A stretch of DNA of 64,000 nucleotides from Pseudomonadota bacterium (GTDB lineage: Bacteria > Chloroflexota > UBA6077 > JAJPHF01), in assembly GCA_021325365.1 (NCBI GenBank), contig JAJPHF010000170.1, positions 14,756 to 78,755 of the forward strand, given 5' to 3'. Every line of letters starts with the position of its first letter. The first letter of the stretch is position 1. The translations under genes were made by a program, and so were the position numbers. A model generated the notes under the pieces. The model was not told the DNA's origin. It searched no databases and worked only from the letters and a program-made list of their open reading frames with translations. This document shows positions 44,287 through 51,182 of the stretch, piece after piece.

Positions 44287-45327
44287 ATGACCACGACGCT
44301 GCCGGTCATCGACGCCGATGGCCACATCATGGAGCGCGAGGCGGAGATCCGCGAGTATCTCACCCCGCCGTACAGCGAGCTAGAATGGGTGCCCACCTAC
44401 GCGGCCTTCCCGTCGCTCGACGGCTGGTGCCGCGGCTTCACCTCGCCCGGCCAGCGCGACGACCCCGACGCGCCCACCTGGCTCCGCTTCCTGGACGAGT
44501 GCGGCATCGAGCGCACCATCCTCTACCCCACGGCGGGCCTCGCCACGGGCCTCATTCAGGACCGCCAGTGGGCCGTAGCGCTCACCCACGCCTACAACGA
44601 CTGGCTGCACGCGCGCTTCATGCAGGTCAGCCCGCGGCTGATCGGCATGGCGATCGTGCCCGTGCAGGCGCCGGCCGAGGCCGCCCGCGAGCTGCGCCGC
44701 GCCGTGCGCGAGCTAGGCATGCCCGGCGCGGTGCTGACCGGCGTCACCGTCACCGACCGCCCCTACGGCCACCCCGACTACGCGCCGCTGCTCGCGGAGG
44801 CGGACGCGCTCGGCTGCGTGCTGGCGATTCACGGCGCCGTCAGCCTGCGCCTCGGCCTCGACCAGTTCGACAGCTTCATCAAGACGCACACGCTGGAGCA
44901 CCCCTTCGCCCAGATGATCCAGATGACCAGCTTGATGTTCGACGGCGCCTTCGAGCGCTACCCGAACGTCCGCTGGGCGTTCCTGGAGGCCGGCGTCGGC
45001 TGGGTGCCCTACATGATGGACCGGCTGGACGAGGAGTGGGAGCGGCGTGGCTCGCGCTGGTGCCCCGAGCTGAAGCGCGCGCCGAGCGAGATCATCCGCA
45101 CCGGCAACATCTACTTCTCGTGTGAGGTCGAGGAGCGCACCATCCCGTCTGTGGTCGAACTGTTGGGCGACGACCGCATCCTGTGGGCCTCCGACTACCC
45201 CCACGAGCGGCAGCGCGCCGAGTACCGCGGCGACATCCCCGAGTTCGCCGCCCGCCCCGACCTCGCCGACGCCACCAAGCGCAAGATCCTGCACGACAAC
45301 GCCGTGGCTCTGTACCGGCTGACCTAA
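44287..45327 (+). CDS. Amidohydrolase-2 family metallohydrolase (ACMSD-like)
   Basis: The 346-residue protein is a TIM-barrel amidohydrolase like aminocarboxymuconate-semialdehyde decarboxylase. Metal-site marks are IDADGHIMEREAEI at the start, CVLAIHGAVS near the middle and ILWASDYPHERQ near the C-terminus. Family members hydrolyse or decarboxylate aromatic-derived acids. The preceding binding protein could supply the substrate. GGAGG is just before the ATG. The stop TAA is within ACCTAACCCCC, the terminus of a family I repeat, as in the receiver gene at 3112. Confidence 0.85.
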   Translation: MTTTLPVIDADGHIMEREAEIREYLTPPYSELEWVPTYAAFPSLDGWCRGFTSPGQRDDPDAPTWLRFLDECGIERTILYPTAGLATGLIQDRQWAVALTHAYNDWLHARFMQVSPRLIGMAIVPVQAPAEAARELRRAVRELGMPGAVLTGVTVTDRPYGHPDYAPLLAEADALGCVLAIHGAVSLRLGLDQFDSFIKTHTLEHPFAQMIQMTSLMFDGAFERYPNVRWAFLEAGVGWVPYMMDRLDEEWERRGSRWCPELKRAPSEIIRTGNIYFSCEVEERTIPSVVELLGDDRILWASDYPHERQRAEYRGDIPEFAARPDLADATKRKILHDNAVALYRLT

Positions 45328-45430
45328 CCCCCCCAGGCCCCCCTTCCCTGTGAAGGAAGGGGGGAAGCCGGTCTCGCCCGCGACTGGTCCTCGCCCCTTC
45401 CCGCATCGGGAAGGAGGATGGGGGTAGGTC
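45323..45430 (-). repeat. Dispersed repeat family I, copy 3 (inverted)
   Basis: It begins CCTAACCCCCCC, carries two hairpin units (CCCTTCCCTGTGAAGGAAGGGG; CCTTCCCGCATCGGGAAGG) and ends GGGGGTAGGTC. These ends are the reverse complements of the GACCTACCCCC and GGGGGTTAGG ends of copies 1 and 2. The TAA stop of the preceding gene lies in its first bases. Confidence 0.75.
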
Positions 45431-45436
45431 TGCCTC

Positions 45437-47752
45437 TTAGCGCGGCTCCAGCTTGGCGTAGGCTAAACTGAGCCTCTTCACGCCCTGGCCCTCGAAGGCA
45501 ACGGTCACTTCCTCGTCGCCGCGCGTGCGCTGGCTGCTCACCACGATCCCGTCGCCGAAGTGCGCGTGGTGTACGCGGTCGCCCGGCCGGAACTGGGCCG
45601 TGCCGCTCGCGGCCACCTCTCCCCTGGCGCTGCCCACTCCCGCGGCGGAGCCAGCCGCGGCCCTCTCCCCAGGATCGGGGCCACGGGGGGACCGTGCCGC
45701 CCCGTCCAGCAGCGCGGCCGGCGTGGGCAGCTTGCGGGTCGGCGGCGGCTCGTAGGCGCGGGCGGGCGCCACACCGGGCGCCACCGTCGCCGCCGGCGCG
45801 CTCGGCCGCCCGCCCGCGAGCAGCTCCGGCGGGATGTCCGCCAGGAAGCGCGACGGCGTGTTGTAGTTGACCGTGTTGTAGAAGCGGCGGCTGAAAGCGT
45901 AGCTCAGGTACAGCCCGCGCATCGCCCGTGTCACGCCGACGAAGAACAGCCGCCGCTCCTCCTCCATCGCCGCCCGGTCGTCCAGCGACCGCGAGTGCGG
46001 GCACAGCCCCTCTTCCAGCCCCACGATGAACACGTAGGGGAACTCTAGCCCCTTCGCCGTGTGCAGCGTCATCAGCGTGACCGCGTCGCCGCCGGCCTCC
46101 AGGCTGTCCACGTCCTGCACGAGCGTCACTTCTTCGAGGAACGTGCCCAGCGCCACAGCCGGGTTCACGTCCTCGTACTCGGCCGCCTTGGCGCGCAGCT
46201 CTTGCAGGTTCTCCAGCCGCTCCTCGCCGTCCTCCTCGCTCTCCGCGAGGAAACGCGCGTAGCCCGAGCGGTCGAGCAAGAGGTCGAGCAGCTCCAGCAC
46301 CGTCAGCCCCTCCCGCTCGGCCTGCAGCTCCTCGATCAGCTCCACGAAGTGCGTGCAGGCCCGCCGCGCGGCGGTCGCCAGCGGACAGGGCGGCACGCCG
46401 GGCGCCTCGTCCTCTCCGTGCGCCAGGCGCTGCAGCGCGTCCCACAGGCTAACGCCCTGCCGCGCCGCCCACCGCTCCAGCCCCAACAGCGACTTCGGCC
46501 CCAGCTTGCGCGGCGGCACGTTGATGATCCGCAGCAGGCTCGCGCTGTCGTAGGGGTTCAGCACCAGCCGCAGGTACGCCAGTACGTCCTTGATCTCCTT
46601 GCGCTCGTAGAAGCGCGTCCCGCCCACCAGCTGGTAGGGCATGTTGTAGCGGATCAGCGCCTCTTCCAGCGCGCGGGACTGCGCGTTCGTGCGGTAGAGC
46701 ACCGCGCAGTCCCGCAGCCGCGCGTCGCGGTCGCGCGTCAGCCGCTCGATCTCGCGCACCACGAACTGCGCCTCGTCGCCCTCGTTGTACGCCTCGTGCA
46801 AGAGCGCCGGCTGGCCGCGCTCGTTCTCCGTCCACAGCCGCTTCGCGTGGCGCCCCGGGGCGAGCCGGATCACCGCGTCCGCCACGTCGAGGATTGCCTG
46901 CGTCGAGCGGTAGTTCTGCTCCAAGAGCACCACCTTGTGCTCCGGGAAGTCGCGCTGGAAGTGGAACACGTTGCGCGGATCGGCTGCCCGCCAGCTGTAG
47001 ATCGCCTGGTCCACGTCGCCCACCGCGCACACGTTGCGCCGCTTCGCCCCCAAGAGCCGCACGATCTCGTACTGTGCCACGTTCGTGTCCTGAAACTCGT
47101 CCACCAGCAGGTACTGGTAGCGCTCCTGGTACTTCGCCAGGACCGTGTGGTCCCCCTTGAACAGGTCCACTACGCCGAGCAACAGGTCGTCGAAGTCGAG
47201 CGCGTGGTTGAGCGCGAGCTGCTCCTGGTACCGCCGGTAGAGCATCGCCACCATCTCGGGCCAGTGCCCCTCGGCCGCGCGGCTGAACGCATCCGGGTCG
47301 CGCAGCTCGCTCTTCGCCCGCGAGATGGCGCTCAGCACGGCGCGCGGCGCGACCCGCTTCTCGTCCAGCGACTCGGCCGCCAGCAGCTTCTTCATCAGGC
47401 TAACCTGGTCGCCGTCGTCGTAGATCACGAAGTGCGGGTCGATGCCCACCGCCTGACCGTCGCGGCGCAGGATGCGGGCGCAGGCCCAGTGGAACGTCCC
47501 GACGGTCAGCCCGTGGCCGGCCGGCCCCAGCAGCCCCTCCAGCCGCTCGCGCATCTCGCGGGCCGCCTTGTTCGTGAAGGTCACGGCCAGGATGTGGTGC
47601 GGCGAGACGCCCTCGTGCTCGACCAGGTAGACGATCCGGTGTACGATCACCCGCGTCTTGCCAGAGCCCGGGCCGGCGACGATCAGCAGCGGCCCGCGCG
47701 TCGTCTGCACCGCCTCGCGCTGGGCGGGATTGAGGCCTTCGAGCGCGCGCAA
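45437..47752 (-). CDS. pcrA: ATP-dependent DNA helicase PcrA/UvrD
   Basis: The 771-residue superfamily 1A helicase removes proteins and strands during repair and replication. It has Walker A AGPGSGKT, VTFTNKAAREM (motif Ia), DEFQDTN (motif II), GDVDQAIYSWRAADP (III), LEQNYRST (IV), LMTLHTAKGLEFPYVFIVG (V) and VGVTRAMRGLYLSYA (VI). The C-terminal Tudor-like domain (FRPGDRVHHAHFGDGIVVSS) is the PcrA form. I start at TTG 47752, where GAGGAG lies 6 bases upstream and the protein begins LRALEGLNPAQREAVQ, matching other PcrA proteins. An ATG at 47806 overlaps the -10 box itself and is therefore unlikely. Confidence 0.95.
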   Translation of the reverse strand: MRALEGLNPAQREAVQTTRGPLLIVAGPGSGKTRVIVHRIVYLVEHEGVSPHHILAVTFTNKAAREMRERLEGLLGPAGHGLTVGTFHWACARILRRDGQAVGIDPHFVIYDDGDQVSLMKKLLAAESLDEKRVAPRAVLSAISRAKSELRDPDAFSRAAEGHWPEMVAMLYRRYQEQLALNHALDFDDLLLGVVDLFKGDHTVLAKYQERYQYLLVDEFQDTNVAQYEIVRLLGAKRRNVCAVGDVDQAIYSWRAADPRNVFHFQRDFPEHKVVLLEQNYRSTQAILDVADAVIRLAPGRHAKRLWTENERGQPALLHEAYNEGDEAQFVVREIERLTRDRDARLRDCAVLYRTNAQSRALEEALIRYNMPYQLVGGTRFYERKEIKDVLAYLRLVLNPYDSASLLRIINVPPRKLGPKSLLGLERWAARQGVSLWDALQRLAHGEDEAPGVPPCPLATAARRACTHFVELIEELQAEREGLTVLELLDLLLDRSGYARFLAESEEDGEERLENLQELRAKAAEYEDVNPAVALGTFLEEVTLVQDVDSLEAGGDAVTLMTLHTAKGLEFPYVFIVGLEEGLCPHSRSLDDRAAMEEERRLFFVGVTRAMRGLYLSYAFSRRFYNTVNYNTPSRFLADIPPELLAGGRPSAPAATVAPGVAPARAYEPPPTRKLPTPAALLDGAARSPRGPDPGERAAAGSAAGVGSARGEVAASGTAQFRPGDRVHHAHFGDGIVVSSQRTRGDEEVTVAFEGQGVKRLSLAYAKLEPR

Positions 47753-47804
47753 TGGTCTCTCCTCGCCCGAGCGGATTTCGAGCAGATACGAGGGCCGGGT
47801 GGGC

Positions 47805-47813
47805 ATTATACCA
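47805..47813 (-). promoter_or_regulatory. Extended -10 promoter for pcrA
   Basis: The minus strand reads TGGTATAAT, a perfect extended -10, 53 bases before the chosen TTG start. No -35 box is found. Confidence 0.55.
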
Positions 47814-47935
47814 CCTGCCCCCCCGCAGCCTGGCCCCGGTTCTGCATTACGGGTTGCGTGGGATTCCGGGCTCAATCCTAGCTTGACAGCTGACAAAACC
47901 GCGAACATTCGCGGGTCCACGCGTCGGGGACGACC

Positions 47936-48853
47936 ATGTTGGAACACCATTCCGAAGAGATGAACGACCGCCCGCCCCCGTCGCCTACCGAGCGCCGGGG
48001 GCCACGCTCCGACCGCCGCCACGTCGCCGGGCAGGAGGGGCAAGCCGATCGGCGCCGCGGTCCCGCCGACCGCCGTCAGAGCGGTCGCCTGCTCGACCCG
48101 GCCGGCCGCCGGCGCGGCCCGCCCGATCGCCGCGCGGCGTCCTGGGCGGCGCAAGCGCCCCTCTCGCTCGGCCAGGACCTGCTGCCCCAGGTAAGCCACG
48201 CCCTGCGCACGCCGCTCACGACGATCCAGGGCTATGCCGCCCTCCTGGGACGCCGCCTGCGCCAGCAGGGCGAGCCGAGCAACCTCGTGGGGCCGGTCCG
48301 GGCGATCGACCAGCAGGCCCACCGGCTGGGCGCGCTCGTCGACGAGCTGCTAGACCTGTCCGAGCTGTCGCAGCCCGACGCCCGGCTCCAGCTACGTCGC
48401 TTCGACCTCGCTGCGCTCGCCCACGAGGCGGTGGCCGAGGCGCGCACGCGGTACCCGGCCCATCGCTTCACGCTCGAGACCGAGCCGGCGCTGTTCGTGC
48501 GCGGCGACCTACAGCGACTGCGCCAGGTGTTGGACGAGCTGCTCGCCAACGCCGTGAAGTACTCGCTCGCGGGCGGGGAGATCCGTGTGCAGGCGTGGAG
48601 CGAGGACGGCCGTATTACCCTGTCCGTGGCCGACAACGGGCCGGGCCTGGCGCCCGAGCACGTGTCGCGCTGCTTCGAGCCGTTCTTCCAGGCCCACCCG
48701 GAGGACTGGCACCGGCACGGCGGGTTGGGCCTGGGGCTCACGCTCTGCCGCGTCATCGTGGAGCGCCACGGCGGCCACATGTGGGTCCAGTCCGCGCCTG
48801 GCCGGGGCAGCGTGTTCTACGCGCAGCTTGCCGCCGCCCCGGCCCCGCGATAG
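47936..48853 (+). CDS. Histidine kinase (HisKA plus HATPase_c) with Arg-rich N-terminus
   Basis: The 305-residue protein has no sensor or membrane helix. The HisKA box is LPQVSHALRTPLTTIQGYAA with phospho-accepting His88. The ATPase has the N box LDELLANAVKYS, G1 VADNGPGL, F box CFEPFFQA and G2 GGLGLGLTLCRVIVERHGG. The first 75 residues are low-complexity and Arg-rich with recurring RRGPxxDRR units. It is convergent with a substrate-binding lipoprotein gene. The partner regulator is not evident. A perfect TTGACA at 47883-47888 lies upstream but has no good -10. Confidence 0.88.
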   Translation: MLEHHSEEMNDRPPPSPTERRGPRSDRRHVAGQEGQADRRRGPADRRQSGRLLDPAGRRRGPPDRRAASWAAQAPLSLGQDLLPQVSHALRTPLTTIQGYAALLGRRLRQQGEPSNLVGPVRAIDQQAHRLGALVDELLDLSELSQPDARLQLRRFDLAALAHEAVAEARTRYPAHRFTLETEPALFVRGDLQRLRQVLDELLANAVKYSLAGGEIRVQAWSEDGRITLSVADNGPGLAPEHVSRCFEPFFQAHPEDWHRHGGLGLGLTLCRVIVERHGGHMWVQSAPGRGSVFYAQLAAAPAPR

Positions 48854-48864
48854 GCCGCGCTCGC

Positions 48865-50022
48865 TTACTGCGCGTACGGGCCCAGCCGCTGCACGGCGTA
48901 CTCGGCGAACGACGTGTCGATCACCTGGCTCATATCGGGCGCCTGCTGGGTCATGCCGTGGTCCACGAACCACTGCAAGTCGTCCTTCAGGCCCTGGACG
49001 TTCAGCTTGCCGTCCGGGTTCAGCGCCGTGAAGCCCATCTTGTCGAACAGGCCCGCGTCGCGCAGCGGCACGTGCTTCATGATCAGCTGGATCGTCTCGT
49101 CCTTGCGGATGCCCTTGCGCAGCGCGTCGTTGTAGTCGCGCACGCCGCGCAGGAACCCGACCATCCAGCGCCGGGCCACCTCCGGGTTGTTCTTTGCGAA
49201 CTGCGGCCCGAACAGCACCACCGAGAACTGCATGTTCGGATAGTACTCGTCCACGCCGTGGAAGAACGTGCCCAGCCCTTGCTCGATGGCGATCGCCTTG
49301 AACGGCTCGTTGTGCTGCGCCACGTCGACGCTGCGGTTCGCCAGGGCGGCGTTCATGTCGGAATACGGGATCTGCTGGATGTCGGCGTCCTGCATGGTCA
49401 GCCCGCCACGCTTCAGCGCCGCCTCGATGGCGATGTCGTTGGTGGTCCCGAATTGGTTAATGGCGATCTTGCGGCCGCGCAGGTCGGCATAGTCGTGGAT
49501 CTGGTCCGTCAGGTCCTGCCGCACTACCAGGCCGATCCAGCTCGCGCCCGGCGGCATGCTGCCGCGGTCCGCCACCACCTTCAACGGCACGTCGCGGGCG
49601 ATGGCGTTGTACAGGCCGGCGCTCGCCGAGCCGCCGCCCACGTCGAGCTGGCCGGCGCCGAGCGGCGCCACCTGCGGCCCCGCCGAGTCAAAGGGCACCA
49701 GCTCGAGATGGATGCCCTCCTCCTCGAAGTAGCCCCGCTCCATCGCGATGTAGGTGCCCGAGTCGGAGATGTTCGGCAGCACGCCGATGCGCACCGTCGC
49801 GGGCGGCGAGAGCGGCCCGGGCTGCGCGGCCGGCGCGGTGCCGGTCGCGGCGGTCGGCGCCGCCGCATTGCTCGCGGGCGGCGCGGCGGCCCCGCTCGGC
49901 GGCGCCGGGGCGGGAGCCACGGGCTGGGCCGCCGGCGCGCTCGCGCCCCCGGCGCAGGCCGCCATCACCAGGGCGCACGCCGCGGGCGCCACGGAGCGTA
50001 GCGCCTGCTGGACGGGATGCAT
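48865..50022 (-). CDS. NMT1/TauA-type substrate-binding lipoprotein
   Basis: The 385-residue protein has a lipoprotein signal (VAPAACALVMAACAGG, lipid on Cys23), an Ala/Pro-rich tether of about 50 residues and an NMT1-like domain (VRIGVLPNISDSGTYIAMER, YFEEEGIHLELVPFDSAGPQ, DYADLRGRKIAINQFGTTND). The GTTND loop and acidic pockets are usual for binding anionic or nitrogenous compounds. No transporter genes are near. AAGGAGG lies 6 bases before the ATG. It is only distantly related to the similar gene at 43168. Confidence 0.9.
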   Translation of the reverse strand: MHPVQQALRSVAPAACALVMAACAGGASAPAAQPVAPAPAPPSGAAAPPASNAAAPTAATGTAPAAQPGPLSPPATVRIGVLPNISDSGTYIAMERGYFEEEGIHLELVPFDSAGPQVAPLGAGQLDVGGGSASAGLYNAIARDVPLKVVADRGSMPPGASWIGLVVRQDLTDQIHDYADLRGRKIAINQFGTTNDIAIEAALKRGGLTMQDADIQQIPYSDMNAALANRSVDVAQHNEPFKAIAIEQGLGTFFHGVDEYYPNMQFSVVLFGPQFAKNNPEVARRWMVGFLRGVRDYNDALRKGIRKDETIQLIMKHVPLRDAGLFDKMGFTALNPDGKLNVQGLKDDLQWFVDHGMTQQAPDMSQVIDTSFAEYAVQRLGPYAQ

Positions 50023-50099
50023 GAGGAACCCTCCTTCGCTACACATGGGGCCGCGGGCACTCCAGCGCGAACGCGAAGTGCGCACATTATGACACCCCG

Positions 50100-50126
50100 C
50101 CGCCGGCGATGCTACTGCGCCGGCGG
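50100..50126. terminator. Hairpin in the 190-base gap between the lipoprotein and TatA-like genes
   Basis: CCGCCGGCG (50100-50108) pairs with CGCCGGCGG (50118-50126), loop 9 bases. It could terminate the TatA-like transcript; no T tract is present. Confidence 0.35.
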
Positions 50127-50212
50127 TGGAGCGCACAGGGCGGGCGCTGACTTGCCCCGCCGATTCGGGCTGAGGGACCGCTCCACCGTGCATCAAGGCG
50201 GGGGGGAGGGCG

Positions 50213-50464
50213 CTACGGGAGGGGCGCCCCGCAGCGCGTGCAGTAGCTCGCCATGTCGCCGCTCCAGACGCCGCAGCGCACGCAGGCGCGCGCCGGCAGC
50301 GCGGGCGGCGACGCCTCGCGGGCGCCCTCGCGGAAGCCGCCGCTCAGCGCCCGCCAGCTCTGTCCCAGCGAGCGCCCGAGCCCCTGCAAGCGCCCGGGGC
50401 CAAGGACCAGCACGAGGACGACCAGGATGATCAGCCAGTGGATCGGCTGGAGGGCTCCGAACAC
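50213..50464 (-). CDS. TatA-like protein with C-terminal zinc ribbon
   Basis: The 83-residue protein opens with the TatA pattern: short external MFGALQPIH, one helix (WLIILVVLVLVLGPGRL) and an amphipathic helix (LQGLGRSLGQSWRALSGG). TatA oligomers form the pore of the twin-arginine export system. The C-terminus differs from ordinary TatA in having a zinc ribbon, CVRCG...YCTRCG. I start at GTG 50464 with GGAG 7 bases upstream; an in-frame GTG at 50470 is also possible. It follows a similar gene across a strong palindrome. Confidence 0.85.
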   Translation of the reverse strand: MFGALQPIHWLIILVVLVLVLGPGRLQGLGRSLGQSWRALSGGFREGAREASPPALPARACVRCGVWSGDMASYCTRCGAPLP

Positions 50465-50509
50465 CGTCACGCTCCGTCGCGGGCGCTATGCACGGCAGGC
50501 TAGCGGTCG

Positions 50510-50565
50510 GTCAAGGCCAATTGCTAGGTGTTGGCAACTGCCAACACCTAGCAATTGGCCTTGAC
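50510..50565. repeat. Perfect palindrome with 27-base arms between two TatA-like genes
   Basis: The arms 50510-50536 and 50539-50565 are perfect reverse complements around the 2-base loop AC. They begin GTCAAGGCCAATTGC and contain CTAGGTGTTGGCA. Related, less perfect elements lie at 54084-54123 and 16456-16492. As RNA it would form a very long stem; the AC loop is too short to close without opening a pair. Confidence 0.85.
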
Positions 50566-50571
50566 GAGATC

Positions 50572-50907
50572 CTAGTCGCGGCGCTCGCCGTCGGGCACCC
50601 GCTCGCCGAGACTGGCGCCGCAGCTCGAGCAGAAGCGGGCCTCGGCCGGCGCCGCCGCGCCACACTGCCCACAGTACCGCGCCGCCAGCGGCGCGGTCGC
50701 GCCGATGCGCTGGTCCTTGCGCTCCTGCGCCGCGATTTCCATGCTCTGCTGGAACTCGGCCGTGAGCTGGTTGGCCTGCCGCTTCAGCTCGGCCATCGTG
50801 CGGCCGAGCTGGCTGGCCACCTCGGGCAGGCGCTCCGGGCCGATTACCACGAGCGCCAGCACCATAATGAGCAGTAGCTCGGGTAAGCCAATGCCAAACA
50901 GCTCCAT
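50572..50907 (-). CDS. TatA/TatB-like protein with C-terminal zinc ribbon
   Basis: The 111-residue protein has the Tat opening (MELFGIGLPELLLIMVLALV), the GPERLPEVA hinge and an amphipathic helix (LGRTMAELKRQANQLTAEFQ). The GPERLP sequence and the ELK repeats are TatB-like. The C-terminus has CGQCG...FCSSCG, a zinc ribbon like the one in the neighbouring protein. Two Tat-A/B-like proteins with zinc tails side by side suggests a specialised system; no TatC gene is in the window. GGAG-like sequence is weak before the ATG. Confidence 0.85.
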   Translation of the reverse strand: MELFGIGLPELLLIMVLALVVIGPERLPEVASQLGRTMAELKRQANQLTAEFQQSMEIAAQERKDQRIGATAPLAARYCGQCGAAAPAEARFCSSCGASLGERVPDGERRD

Positions 50908-51055
50908 GGGTCCCTCACGCGGCCGAGCCGATCCTGCCCCGGCGACACCGCTACAAGGCTATCTTCCGGCATCCACCGACGTGCGCGCAATAGTCGCGCC
51001 GAGTGTTTCCGGCAGGCGGGACCGGCCTGCCTCCCAACCGTCCGCCGCGCGATTC

Positions 51056-51064
51056 TGGTATCTT
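51056..51064 (+). promoter_or_regulatory. Extended -10-like element for the PAS-GAF kinase gene
   Basis: The plus strand reads TGGTATCTT, 119 bases before the ATG at 51183. No -35 box is seen. Confidence 0.35.
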
Positions 51065-51182
51065 CCTGGGGATGTCCTGGCGGCCCGCGGCGCGCGGGCC
51101 GCGCCCGGCCGCTCCCAACACCCCACGGCCACGCTGGTGCGCCGGGCCAGGTGACGAGCGGGCCTACCGTCGAAGGGCCGTC

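Noticed and set aside
46061..47881. Rightward open frame of about 600 codons opposite pcrA
   Set aside because: No domain; composition is that of an antisense shadow of a helicase.
47883..47888. Perfect TTGACA before the kinase gene at 47936
   Set aside because: No acceptable -10 is found at 16-18 bases (CATTCG at 17), so I do not call a promoter.
47753..48322. N-terminal extension of about 190 residues for pcrA
   Set aside because: It overlaps the kinase gene on the other strand and the extended -10 box, and PcrA homologues begin at the LEGLNPAQREAV region.
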